NCBI GenBank assembly: GCA_004366205.1
Contig: SIRW01000018.1
Span: forward strand, 1 to 45,640
DNA length: 45,640 nt
Direction of reading: 5' to 3'
DNA from: Actinomycetota bacterium
GTDB lineage: Bacteria > Actinomycetota > Acidimicrobiia > Acidimicrobiales > CADCSY01
Positions 1 through 7,886 of this stretch are shown piece after piece; the stretch's first letter is position 1; the number at the start of each line of letters is the position of its first letter. The notes under the pieces were generated by a model that was given only the letters and a program-made list of their open reading frames with translations, did not search any database and had not been told where the DNA came from. A program made the position numbers and the translations under genes.

Positions 1-161
1 GCGTCGATGCCCGATGCGTCCCGCCCGTACAGGGCGAGCTCGAGGTCTTCGGTGCGGACCCGGTCCGGCGCCAGCGCCCGCCGCAGGTCGGCCACGAGCG
101 GATCGGCGGCGGCGGTGCTCGGCCCGGCGCGGGTCACCCGATCACGGTAGCGCCGCGCCAT
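1..161 (-). CDS. FAD-linked oxidase, N-terminal fragment (cut by window edge)
   Basis: The first 53 codons of a minus-strand gene are visible, starting at the ATG at 161-159 and running off the left edge. The fragment contains the stretch LVADLRRALAPDRV followed by LALYGRDASGID. This resembles the extreme N-terminus of GlcD/D-lactate dehydrogenase-type FAD-linked oxidases, in which a helix precedes a 'YxxDxS' segment and then the FAD-binding (PCMH) domain. The FAD domain itself lies outside the window, so the assignment rests on this short signature only. A GTG eight codons downstream is an alternative start. The gene is divergent from the cysteine-rich gene at 325. Confidence 0.5.
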   Translation of the reverse strand, partial: MARRYRDRVTRAGPSTAAADPLVADLRRALAPDRVRTEDLELALYGRDASGID

Positions 162-310
162 CAGCCACCGAACCCGAGGTGCCCGGGCCCGGCACCGGGC
201 GCGCTGAGCCTCGGGCACGGGGTACCGCCGTCCCCCGCCTGTACTCGAGGCCTGGCGTGGCGGAGCTCGGTCCGCTGGGCCTCGGGGGTTCCGAGTCCAG
301 TGCCGTCCCG

Positions 311-316
311 TAGCCT
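311..316 (+). promoter_or_regulatory. -10-like hexamer TAGCCT
   Basis: TAGCCT lies 8 nt before the GTG at 325, the distance expected when transcription begins at the start codon (leaderless mRNA). Confidence 0.45.
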
Positions 317-324
317 GTTGCGCC

Positions 325-1080
325 GTGGCCCACCGCTTTGCCCTTCGCCCCGATCCCGAGGACCTGCACGAGTACCTGTCGTTCGAGGACCCGGAGGAGG
401 AGCGAACGTGGGTCTTCGACGTGACGTTCCTCACGAGTAGCTACCGGTGCATCTACGGCCAGGGCTGCCCGGGGGTGCTCACCGAGCCCGCGCCCGAGCT
501 CGTCCACGGGTGCTGCACCTACGCCGCCCACTTCACCGGGGACGACGACGTCGAGCGGGTCCGGCCCTTCATCGACCGTCTCGGCCCCGACCGCTGGCAG
601 TTCCACGGGGTGGCGGCCCGCAAGGGCGGCCCCTTGATCCGCGAGAAGGACGGGCACTGGCGGCTGCGCTCCCACCAGAACGCCTGCATCATGCTGAACC
701 GGGTGGGCTTCCCCACCGGGCCCGGCTGCGCCCTGCACCAGGCGGCGCTCGAGGCCGGGGAGCGGCCCATGGACTGGAAGCCCGACGTGTGCTGGCAGGT
801 CCCGCTGCGCCGGGTCGACAGCGTCGATGAGCTCGGCCACGTCACCTCCACGGTTCGGGAGTGGAAGCGCCGCGACTGGGGCGCGGGCGGCGCCGAGTTC
901 CACTGGTGGTGCACCGACGGGCCCGGCGCCTTCGTGGCGAGCGAGCCCGTCTACGTCACGATGCGCGACGAGCTGATCGGCATGACCTCCCAAGCCGTGT
1001 ACGACCTGCTGCTCGAGGCGCTCCACCGGCGGGGCACCGAGCGGCTGCTGCCCCACCCGGTCGTCCGAACGCGACCCTGA
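325..1080 (+). CDS. Cysteine-rich conserved protein of unknown function
   Basis: A 251-residue soluble protein from a GTG start supported by the TAGCCT element 8 nt upstream. It has no signal peptide or membrane segment. Cysteines cluster as CIYGQGC, then a CC pair (HGCCTY), then single cysteines in NACIML, GPGCALHQ and DVCWQV. This pattern recalls Fe-S or zinc-binding proteins of the YkgJ/DUF3109 kind, but the exact CxxCxxxCC spacing of YkgJ is not obvious, so the family is tentative. Several Trp and His residues (EFHWWC) lie near the C-terminus. No operon partner is evident: the next gene downstream is a degraded PIN fragment. It is clearly a real gene by codon usage; function unknown. Confidence 0.7.
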   Translation: MAHRFALRPDPEDLHEYLSFEDPEEERTWVFDVTFLTSSYRCIYGQGCPGVLTEPAPELVHGCCTYAAHFTGDDDVERVRPFIDRLGPDRWQFHGVAARKGGPLIREKDGHWRLRSHQNACIMLNRVGFPTGPGCALHQAALEAGERPMDWKPDVCWQVPLRRVDSVDELGHVTSTVREWKRRDWGAGGAEFHWWCTDGPGAFVASEPVYVTMRDELIGMTSQAVYDLLLEALHRRGTERLLPHPVVRTRP

Positions 1081-1182
1081 GCACACCGGTGCGCGCCCGC
1101 CGCGGCACCTCCCGGCGCGGACCCTCGCGCCCCCTCCGCACGCTGCGTAGCGATCGGCGGGGCGCGAGGCCCCGGCCGGGAG

Positions 1183-1188
1183 TATCGT
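1183..1188 (+). promoter_or_regulatory. -10-like hexamer TATCGT ahead of the broken PIN gene
   Basis: TATCGT stands 9 nt before an ATG at 1198. That ATG opens a frame that closes after 26 codons, out of phase with the PIN fragment. The promoter may be a relic of the intact gene. Confidence 0.3.
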
Positions 1189-1241
1189 CGTGCCCGCATG
1201 GCGGAGCTCTCCCCGGCCGACCTCGACGTTGCCGCCCGCGC

Positions 1242-1472
1242 CTCGCCGCAGCCCGCGACCTGCTCGACCGGTTGCTGACCCCGGTGGAGGTCCTGTGGGT
1301 CGAACCCGACGTGCACGCCGCGGCGGTGGCGACCCTCCTCGCCACCGATCAACGCGGCGTCTCCCTGGTGGACTGGGTCAGCTTCGCGGTGATGCGCCGG
1401 TACGGCCTCCGGCGGGCCTTCACCTTCGACGAGGGCTTCCGCCGTCAGGGCTTCGAGCTCGTGCCCGCCTGA
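1242..1472 (+). pseudogene. VapC-like PIN-domain toxin, C-terminal remnant
   Basis: From LAAARDLLDRLL onward this frame matches the C-terminal half of VapC/PIN ribonucleases: the helix, then VEVLWVEPDVHAAAVA, the acidic SLVDWVSFAVMRRYG segment (D is a PIN active-site acid), and FTFDEGFRRQGFELVP at the end. The N-terminal half with the first catalytic Asp (a 'DTSxL' motif) is missing. The only ATG with a promoter-like element (1198) is in another frame and reaches a stop at about 1278. I see no antitoxin gene beside it. The simplest reading is a decayed toxin; a short internally started protein from a GTG near 1285 cannot be excluded but would lack the active site. Confidence 0.6.
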
Positions 1473-1492
1473 CCCGAGGGTCAAGTTCTGCC

Positions 1493-1498
1493 TACCAT
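1493..1498 (+). promoter_or_regulatory. -10-like hexamer TACCAT for acyl-CoA synthetase
   Basis: TACCAT is 8 nt before the ATG at 1507; CTGACC at 1469-1474 could serve as a -35 with an 18-nt spacer. Confidence 0.45.
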
Positions 1499-1506
1499 CG
1501 ACGGGC

Positions 1507-3021
1507 ATGAGCGTGCTCGACCTCGCCCGTGACCGGCCCGACGACCTCGCCCTCGACGACCTGGAGCGCACCCGCAGCTTCGGGGAGCTGCTCGACCGCG
1601 CCCGCCGATTCGCCGGCCTGCTCCGCCACACCTACGGCATCGAGCCCGGCGGGCACGCCGCCATGGTGATGGGCAACCGGGTCGAGTTCGTGGAGCTCCT
1701 CCTCGGCGCCCAGCTCGCCGGTGTGTGGCTCACGCCGGTCAACTGGCACCTCACCGCCGGCGAGGTCGGCTACATCGTGGAGGACTCGGGCTCGGGCCTG
1801 CTCGTCGCCGACCCCGACTACGAGGCCACCGCCCGGGCCGCCACCGACCGGCCGGTGCTCGTCGCCGGCGACGAGCTCGACGCCGCCCTCGCCGAGGTCG
1901 AGCCGCTGGAGGTCGACCCCGACGGCCCGGCGGGCGGCTCGATGCTCTACACCAGCGGCACGACCGGCCGGCCGAAGGGTGTGAAGCGGCCCCGCACGGC
2001 CGCCCTCGGTCCCACGCTGGCGGCGTCGGGTCTGGCCGGCCCGGCACTCGGGTTCGACGGGAAGGGGCCGCACCTCGTCACCGGTCCGCTGTACCACGCC
2101 GCTCCGCTCGGGTTCGCCACGATCGACCTGCACAACGGCGCGCCGCTGGTCATCATGCCCCGCTTCGATCCCGCCCAGATGCTGCGGCTCATCACCGAGC
2201 GGCAGGTCCGCAGCACGCACCTGGTCCCGATCATGTTCGTGCGCGCACTGCGGCTGCCCGAGGAGGACCGGGCGGCGTTCGACCCGTCGTCGCTGAACAC
2301 GGTCCTGCACGGCGCCGCTCCGGTGTCGCCGCAGGTGAAGGCCGAGATGATCGAGTGGTGGGGTGAGGTCATCGTCGAGTACTGGGGCTCGACCGAGGGC
2401 GGCGTGTTCACCCTCGTCGGGGCCAAGGAGTGGCTGGAGCGGCCCGGCACCGTCGGCAAGGCCCTGCCCAGCTACGAGGTCTTCGCCGTCGACGACGACG
2501 GCCGCCGCCTCCCGCCCGGCGAGGTCGGCACGCTCTACTGCCGCAGCGTCCGCAGCACCGAGGTGTTCGAGTACCACGGCGACCCCGACAAGACGCGCAA
2601 GGCCCACCTCGAGCCTGGTGTGTTCACCATGGGCGACGTGGGGCGGGTCGACGAGGACGGCTACGTGTTCCTGTCGGACCGGGCCGCGGACATGATCATC
2701 TCGGGCGGCGTGAACATCTACCCCGCCGAGATCGAGTCGGTGCTCATCCAGCACCCTGCTGTCCGCGACGTGGCGGTGTTCGGCATCCCCGACGAGGAGT
2801 GGGGCGAGCAGGTGAAGGCAGCCGTGGAGCTGGCCGAGGGCCACACGCCGTCGTCGGGGCTCGAGGCCGAGATCCTGGCCTTCGCCCGCCAGCACCTGGG
2901 CGGCTACAAGGTGCCGAGGTCGGTCGACTTCGAGGAGGCCCTCCCCCGCCACCCCACCGGCAAGCTCTACAAGCGCCTGCTCCGCGACAAGTACTGGCAG
3001 CGCGAGGGCAAGTTCATCTGA
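1507..3021 (+). CDS. AMP-dependent acyl-CoA synthetase (FadD-like)
   Basis: A 504-residue member of the ANL adenylate-forming family, predicted to activate a carboxylic or fatty acid through an acyl-adenylate and load it onto CoA. Visible motifs in order: the P-loop-like YTSGTTGRPKG at about 148-158, the YWGSTEGG motif near 293, the GDVGRVDEDGY hinge region, SDRAADMIISGGVNIYP around 393-409, and the C-terminal catalytic lysine in HPTGKLYKRLL. Length and motif order are complete. The start is fixed by the TACCAT element 8 nt upstream. It stands alone and converges with the HNH gene 11 bp downstream. Chain-length specificity cannot be read from the sequence. Confidence 0.92.
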   Translation: MSVLDLARDRPDDLALDDLERTRSFGELLDRARRFAGLLRHTYGIEPGGHAAMVMGNRVEFVELLLGAQLAGVWLTPVNWHLTAGEVGYIVEDSGSGLLVADPDYEATARAATDRPVLVAGDELDAALAEVEPLEVDPDGPAGGSMLYTSGTTGRPKGVKRPRTAALGPTLAASGLAGPALGFDGKGPHLVTGPLYHAAPLGFATIDLHNGAPLVIMPRFDPAQMLRLITERQVRSTHLVPIMFVRALRLPEEDRAAFDPSSLNTVLHGAAPVSPQVKAEMIEWWGEVIVEYWGSTEGGVFTLVGAKEWLERPGTVGKALPSYEVFAVDDDGRRLPPGEVGTLYCRSVRSTEVFEYHGDPDKTRKAHLEPGVFTMGDVGRVDEDGYVFLSDRAADMIISGGVNIYPAEIESVLIQHPAVRDVAVFGIPDEEWGEQVKAAVELAEGHTPSSGLEAEILAFARQHLGGYKVPRSVDFEEALPRHPTGKLYKRLLRDKYWQREGKFI

Positions 3022-3032
3022 CCCGTGCATCG

Positions 3033-4439
3033 TCAGGCTGCCGGCTCGAGCCGCATCGGGTACTGGGCGGGGTGCAGCCGGTTGTCGGGGTCGGGTGCGA
3101 CGAAGGCGAGGGTGCCGTCGAGGGGGTTGCCGAGCGCCGACCAGCCGCCTTCGTGCACCAGGTGGTGATGTGACCAGCACAGGGGAGCCCCGTTGTCGAG
3201 ATCGGTGGGCCCGCCCTGACCCCAGTGCTCGATGTGGTGCAGCTCCAACAGGTTGCGCCAGCATCCCGGGAACGCGCAGCGGCCACCGAACAGGGCGATG
3301 AGCGCCCGCCGTTGGGCGACGGTCCAGGTCTGGGTGCGCCGCCCGACGTCCAGCACCTCGCTGCGCCCCCGGGTGACGTGGCGCACGATCCCGGCGTCAC
3401 AGGCCATACGCCGCAGCGTGTGCCCCGAGATCGTCAGCCCGCCGAACAGCTCGGCACGCCCCGACCCCACCCCCACGAGCCGGTCGTAGTCGACGTTGAC
3501 GTGCACGATGCGCCGCTCGCTCGGACTGGTGGATGCGGCGAGCACCGCGCCGGTCTCGGCGTCGCGTTCGATCGCCGCCTGCCCGGCTCGCACCAGCTCG
3601 ATGAGCGCGTCGGCCCGCCGTTGCTGCCACGTCGCTCCATCCGGCGGGTCCACCCACTCGCCAGCCTCTTCGTCGGTAGCGCCCTCGGTCGCCTCGGTCT
3701 GCTCGTCGATCGCCTCGGCCGGCCGGCCCCAGAGGGTTTCCACTGAGTTATCCACTTTGCCCGACTTATCCACAGAGTCTCCACGTGGAGACTCATCCAC
3801 AGGATGACTTTCATGCTGTTCCGTGATCGCCCTGGCGGCGACACGAGCCCGGAAGCTCTCGGCGTCGAGGTCACAGAGCAGCTCATGGGCGTCCGGCTTG
3901 GGCAGAAGCATCTGGACCATGTCCAGCTCCTCGTCGTAGGGGCGGATCCGGATCGATCGGGCACCCAGGGCCCGCTCGTCGCGAGGCGGCGCCTCCTGGT
4001 CCTGCAGGTCCTTCCAGCGTCGGACCAAGCCCTCCAGATCCGCCACCGACGCCGAGCGAGCTGCGTTCACGAACGCTCGGTCCATGCCTTCGGACGCGGC
4101 CGTGATCCTGGTGACGACCCGCAACTGACACCACGTCAGCCGCCCCGCAGCCGCCGCCTCACACAACACCGGCCGCCGCTCCAGCTCGTGCGCCACCCGC
4201 AGCTTCTCGAACGCCGTCGCCCGCGCCACCCCCCGCTTCGCCGACAGCCAGTCCGCACACGACAACGCCCCGTCCACCGCCCAGCCCTGACGACGATCGA
4301 ACTCGGCCAGGCAGCGCAGCCACCGGTAGTGCACCGCCGCTTCGTCCTCGCCCATCACCCGCAACGCCGCCGCCAGCTCGGCGAGGCTCATCGCCCCGAA
4401 CTCTTCCGACCCACCACCGTCCGCACTCAGTGTTCGCAT
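3033..4439 (-). CDS. DUF222 / HNH endonuclease (13E12-repeat type)
   Basis: 468 residues. An N-terminal DUF222 region (opening with LAELAAALRVMGEDEAAVHYRW) is followed by an acidic, low-complexity linker and a C-terminal HNH nuclease fold at about 387-433: CAFPGC, LELHHIEHW, DLDNGAPLCWSHHH, LVHEGGW. The paired cysteines bind structural zinc and the HH pair supplies catalytic residues in this family. These genes are typically multi-copy in actinobacterial genomes and are often treated as mobile or selfish; cellular function is not settled. ATG at 4439 has an AAAGGGA Shine-Dalgarno-like sequence upstream. The DNA near 3740-3800 is less GC-rich than its surroundings, matching the linker. Confidence 0.9.
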   Translation of the reverse strand: MRTLSADGGGSEEFGAMSLAELAAALRVMGEDEAAVHYRWLRCLAEFDRRQGWAVDGALSCADWLSAKRGVARATAFEKLRVAHELERRPVLCEAAAAGRLTWCQLRVVTRITAASEGMDRAFVNAARSASVADLEGLVRRWKDLQDQEAPPRDERALGARSIRIRPYDEELDMVQMLLPKPDAHELLCDLDAESFRARVAARAITEQHESHPVDESPRGDSVDKSGKVDNSVETLWGRPAEAIDEQTEATEGATDEEAGEWVDPPDGATWQQRRADALIELVRAGQAAIERDAETGAVLAASTSPSERRIVHVNVDYDRLVGVGSGRAELFGGLTISGHTLRRMACDAGIVRHVTRGRSEVLDVGRRTQTWTVAQRRALIALFGGRCAFPGCWRNLLELHHIEHWGQGGPTDLDNGAPLCWSHHHLVHEGGWSALGNPLDGTLAFVAPDPDNRLHPAQYPMRLEPAA

Positions 4440-4552
4440 ACTGTTCCCTTTGTCTCGGATACCTGTTCGTATCGTACCAAGAGGGTGTGACAGCCAGAAA
4501 GGGGTGATTCGGCGCGAGGCAGAGCCGCCGGGACGCAGCGCCGCGTGCTGAG

Positions 4553-5413
4553 ATGGGCGGCGTGGCCCGCAGCCCCACCCGCAGCCCCGGCGGCGACCGC
4601 ACGTTCACCGTGGCGTACAACCCGGATCCGGACTCGACGCTGCGCTACCTGATCCGCCTACCGGTGGGCCAGGGGTGGTTGGTGCTGAAGGCGGCCGACA
4701 CGTGGCCCCGCACGTCGAAGGTGTACTGCCACCCTGCCGACGAGTGGCCCCACGACGCCGAGGTCGTGGAGGAGGTGGCCGTGCGGTCGTGCACCCGGCG
4801 GGGTCCGGCCATCGACCTGGTGCTGGATCGGGCGCGGGAGTCCCGCAGCCAGCTCGTGTTCACGACCCTGAAGGGCGGCCGCAAGGCGATCTTCTGGCAG
4901 TCGCTGCGCACGGCGAAGAAGGCCCGGCCGGGCGTGGCCGTCCCCACGGGCCGGGCGGCGGGTATCGCCGGGTTGACGATCCTGGTCGACACCCGGGAGC
5001 GCTACCCCTACAAGTTCGCCCGCCAGCAGGTGGCGACCGAGCGCCGGGCGCTCCCCCAGGGCGATTACGGCGTCGAGGCCGACGGCGAGGTCGTGGCCGT
5101 CGTCGAGCGCAAGGGCCTCGACGACCTGGCCAGCAGCCTGACCTCGGCGAAGCTGGAGCTGACGCTCGCGGAGCTCGCCACGCTCTCCCGAGCCGCTGTC
5201 GTCGTCGAGGACCGCTACTCGTCGCTGCTGAAGCACGCCAACGTGCGCCCGGCGTGGCTTCTCGACTGCCTGGCCGCCGCCCAGACCCGCTACCCCGAGG
5301 TCCCCGTCTTCTTCGCCGAGACCCGCCCCCTCGCGGAGGAGTGGACCTACCGCTTCCTGGCCGCCTCGCTCGTGGCCCTCGGCCACCTCACCCCTGCGCG
5401 TGACGACGAGTGA
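4553..5413 (+). CDS. ERCC4-domain nuclease
   Basis: 286 residues. The C-terminal half carries an ERCC4 (XPF/Mus81-type) nuclease core: VDTRERYPY at 145-153, QGDYGVEADGE at 169-179, then the VVERKG motif at 184-189, whose Glu-Arg-Lys is the family's metal-binding signature. A SAKLELTLAEL helix and VVVEDRYSSLLK follow, as in bacterial stand-alone ERCC4 proteins. The first ~140 residues form a separate domain with a single Cys at 59 and no family I can name. No helicase or HhH domain is attached, so structure-specific DNA cleavage is inferred only from the core motifs. It sits divergently from the HNH nuclease (114 bp between starts). A GTG three codons in is an alternative start. Confidence 0.85.
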   Translation: MGGVARSPTRSPGGDRTFTVAYNPDPDSTLRYLIRLPVGQGWLVLKAADTWPRTSKVYCHPADEWPHDAEVVEEVAVRSCTRRGPAIDLVLDRARESRSQLVFTTLKGGRKAIFWQSLRTAKKARPGVAVPTGRAAGIAGLTILVDTRERYPYKFARQQVATERRALPQGDYGVEADGEVVAVVERKGLDDLASSLTSAKLELTLAELATLSRAAVVVEDRYSSLLKHANVRPAWLLDCLAAAQTRYPEVPVFFAETRPLAEEWTYRFLAASLVALGHLTPARDDE

Positions 5414-5435
5414 TGCCGGCTGACAGCGCGGGCGG

Positions 5436-5449
5436 TGGCCGACCGGCCA
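5436..5449. terminator. Short hairpin between convergent genes
   Basis: TGGCC-gacc-GGCCA, a 5-bp stem with tetraloop, lies between the convergent nuclease and methyltransferase genes. There is no U-tract; weak candidate. Confidence 0.25.
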
Positions 5450-5498
5450 TGAGCGCGAGCACGAAGATGCCGCGAGCTACGAGGAGCCCGGCGGAGTC

Positions 5499-6581
5499 CT
5501 ACGGGCGGACCTCGAAGTAGGTGTTGACGGGGTTGCCGAAGTCGTGGACCTCGAAGCGGGTGAACCCCGCCGCGGCCGCCATCTCCCGGGCCCGGGGCTC
5601 GGGGATGCCGAGCGTGCCGAGGCCCTCGCCGCCGGGCTCGCTCAGCGCCGAGGCCATGCACGACACCACCGACATGCCGTACATGAGCGCCGCCATCGGG
5701 TTGCGCTCGACGTTGTCCTCGTAGCGGGGCAGGGCCTTGGGCTCGGCCCACAACCACGTGCCGTCCTCCGCAAGCGCCCGGCGGATGGCGCCCACCACCT
5801 CGGTCGGGCGGGTCATGTCGTGCACGCAGTCGAGCGTGAGCAGGAAGTCGATCGAGCCGTCGGCGGGCAGCGGCTCGTCGGCCACGTGGTGGAACGTGAC
5901 GTTGTCGACACCCGCCGCCGACCGGTTCGCCTCGGCCCGCTCGATGGCGTGCACCGACGCCTCGTAGCCGTGGAACGTCGAGGCCGGGTAGGCGACGGCC
6001 ATCGTCAGCAGCGCCACCCCCGCCCCGCAGCCCACGTCGGCGACGGTCGCGCCCGCCGTGAGCTTGTCGACCACCCCGTCGAGGGCGGGCAGCATCACCG
6101 GCACCAGCATGTGGCGGTACCAGTTCGAGAACATGGCCTCGACCGACTCGGCGCCCTCGGGCCCCATGGCGTCGTAGGGGTGGCCGATCCCGGTGCGGAA
6201 GCTGTCCCGGAGCGAGGTGAACACCTCGGCCCGCTTCGGGAGGTGGCGGAACGCCCCGGCGGCGTAGAACAGGCTCGAGGGGTCGGCCAGCACCGCCGCC
6301 CCCGCCGCCGGGAGCGAGAAGCGCTCGTCGCCGTGGTGCTCGAGCAGCCGGGCGGCGCCCTGGGCCCGCAGCCACTCCCGCACCCACCGCTCGTGCAGGC
6401 CGGTCGCCGCCGCCAGCTCGGCGGCCGTCACCGGCTCCTCGGCCGCGGCGAGGGCCCGGTACAGGCCCAGTCGCTCGCCCAGGTGGATGGTTCCTGCGAT
6501 GAGGAACCCCTGGAGCTGGGAGAACACCACGAACGAGTACGCCCGCAGCTCGTCGACGGTCGGGGCCGGCTGGTCGGTCAT
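5499..6581 (-). CDS. SAM-dependent methyltransferase with winged-helix N-terminus (Rv2258c-like)
   Basis: 360 residues from the ATG at 6581, preferred over the one at 6605 because TAGCGT lies 7 nt before it. Residues ~25-95 look like a dimerising winged-helix segment (TAAELAAATGLHERWVREWLRAQG). The Rossmann methyltransferase part follows with motif I VADVGCGAGVALL, an acidic post-I strand FHGYEAS, and LLTLDCVHDMTRP as motif IV. This is the architecture of mycobacterial Rv2258c-like class I methyltransferases; the substrate is unknown. The gene is complete, tail-to-tail with the ERCC4 nuclease and head-away from the frameshifted gene at 6636. Confidence 0.85.
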   Translation of the reverse strand: MTDQPAPTVDELRAYSFVVFSQLQGFLIAGTIHLGERLGLYRALAAAEEPVTAAELAAATGLHERWVREWLRAQGAARLLEHHGDERFSLPAAGAAVLADPSSLFYAAGAFRHLPKRAEVFTSLRDSFRTGIGHPYDAMGPEGAESVEAMFSNWYRHMLVPVMLPALDGVVDKLTAGATVADVGCGAGVALLTMAVAYPASTFHGYEASVHAIERAEANRSAAGVDNVTFHHVADEPLPADGSIDFLLTLDCVHDMTRPTEVVGAIRRALAEDGTWLWAEPKALPRYEDNVERNPMAALMYGMSVVSCMASALSEPGGEGLGTLGIPEPRAREMAAAAGFTRFEVHDFGNPVNTYFEVRP

Positions 6582-6588
6582 GGACGGG

Positions 6589-6594
6589 ACGCTA
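6589..6594 (-). promoter_or_regulatory. -10-like hexamer TAGCGT (minus)
   Basis: Reads TAGCGT on the minus strand, 7 nt before the ATG at 6581, and decides that start over the upstream in-frame ATG. Confidence 0.4.
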
Positions 6595-6635
6595 TCGCCG
6601 GCCATCGCTGAGCGGTCGGGAGCGGGATGGGTCCG

Positions 6636-7264
6636 CTAGTGCTCGTCAGGTCGGCGGGGCAGCTCGATCACCTCGCCGCCCCACGCCGAGTCCCGGCCCG
6701 GATCGTCGGCGGGCTCGGTGTCGTCGAGCTCGGCGAGCAGCAGGGCTTCGGTGGCGGCCTCGATGTCCGCGATGCGGTCGGCAGCCTCGGCTCGCAGCTC
6801 TTCCTCCAGGGCACCGAGCGTCGCCACGGCGTCGTCGACGCGCTCCTCGAGCAGCTCGGCCCGAACCTGGCGCTCCACCGTGGTACGCCAGCTCCGCAGG
6901 GCCTCGACCACGGGGGGCGGCAGCGGCCCGACGCCCGTGCCGGCGAGGCGGGTAGGTCCGCAGCCGAGGTGATGCCGGCTGCCGCCAGCTGCCCGCGTGC
7001 GGCGACGTCGGGCACGGCCTCGTCGGGGATCGGACGACGGCCCAGCGCCTCGTGCAGCTCCGCCGCGGCGGATGCGACGAACTCGCGGCGGGCCTGTTCC
7101 AGGTCGGCGAGCTCCCGGTCGAGCCACGCTCGTACGGCGCGCACCGCCTCATCCCGCTTGGCTTCGATCGCCATCCGGCGATCACCGGCACCGCGTGCGG
7201 AGGCGTCGCGGCGGAAGCGGACGGCGCCGTCTACTTCTTCGCTCCGGTGCTGGAAGTCCGCCAT
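6636..7264 (-). pseudogene. Coiled-coil / helix-hairpin-helix-like protein split by a frameshift
   Basis: Two overlapping minus-strand frames each carry half of one protein. The first, from the ATG at 7264 (GGAG 7 nt upstream), gives MADFQHRSEEVDG, a charged helix (MAIEAKRDEAVRAVRAWL) and LAAAGITSAADL. The second, one base out of phase, continues with TRLAGTGVGPLPPPVVEALR and an acidic coiled coil ending IELPRRPDEH. The break is near 6945-6955. Joined, the middle resembles a helix-hairpin-helix segment like that in YegI-type HhH proteins (AAGI..AADL...GPLPP.VVEALRSW). Adding one base near the break would restore about 210 codons. It may be a real pseudogene or a sequencing error; function unknown. 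Confidence 0.6.
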
Positions 7265-7370
7265 CGACGCTCTCCGTGACTCGTCACCCGTCATGGACGT
7301 CCGCCCGGGCGCTACCTGCGATGGTACCGACGTCGTGATCGGCTCGAAAGGGGCGGTCCGCCCGGGGGCG

Positions 7371-7886
7371 TCAGACGGCAGCGGCCTGCCCCTGCGGGGA
7401 GCGGGCCCGGCGGCTGCGGGGTGACGGCCACAGCACGAGCACGACGGTCACGACGGCCGCGCCCGCGGCCAGCGGGAGCGGGGCTCGCAGCCACGGCACC
7501 GCACCCCCGACCCTGGGCACGTGGAGCCACTGGGCGCCAACCACGTCGCCGTCGCCAGGCCGCCAGATGTCCGTGCCGTCGCGGTTGTCGCCCTGGGTGA
7601 TGTAGCCGGTGCGGCCGTCACCGCCGACGATGCGGTGGATCACCAGGTGGCCGGCGCCCGCGTCGCCCTCCGGGATCCGGTAGGCGACCGTGTCGCCGAC
7701 CTCGTAGGTGCGCTGGGACCGTACGACGACGAGGTCGCCGTCGTGCATGCCCGGCTCCATCGAGGTGCCCGACACCATCACGTAGGCGACCTGCCCACCC
7801 AACGACTGCGGCCAGAACAACGGCACCAGCCCGAGGATCAGCAGGAGCCCAGCAGCCGATCGCAGGTAGGGAGCGAGCCGCTCCAT
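7371..7886 (-). CDS. Signal peptidase I, SipW/ER-type (S26)
   Basis: 171 residues. An N-terminal membrane segment at about 10-29 precedes the catalytic region: SGTSMEPGMHDGD with nucleophile Ser42, then LVIHRIVGG with His84 at the position where SipW/Sec11-type enzymes use His rather than the Lys of LepB, then TQGDNRDGTDIW (box E). A second membrane segment near 133-152 and a basic tail follow, so both ends are membrane-anchored. Its ATG overlaps the stop of the DNRLRE protein gene by 4 bases, closing a five-gene operon of exported proteins. That arrangement, as with sipW-tasA in Bacillus, implies it removes the signal peptides of its neighbours. Catalytic type is read from motifs; the substrate link is inference from linkage. 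Confidence 0.88.
   Translation of the reverse strand: MERLAPYLRSAAGLLLILGLVPLFWPQSLGGQVAYVMVSGTSMEPGMHDGDLVVVRSQRTYEVGDTVAYRIPEGDAGAGHLVIHRIVGGDGRTGYITQGDNRDGTDIWRPGDGDVVGAQWLHVPRVGGAVPWLRAPLPLAAGAAVVTVVLVLWPSPRSRRARSPQGQAAAV

Noticed and set aside
142-1086. Long minus-strand open frame opposite the cysteine-rich gene
   Set aside because: It is antisense to a well-supported gene, and its Val/Ala/Gly/Pro-rich composition is typical of reverse-complement reading in high-GC DNA.
1492-3264. 590-codon minus-strand frame across the acyl-CoA synthetase
   Set aside because: Antisense shadow of a gene with complete ANL motifs; no recognisable domain.
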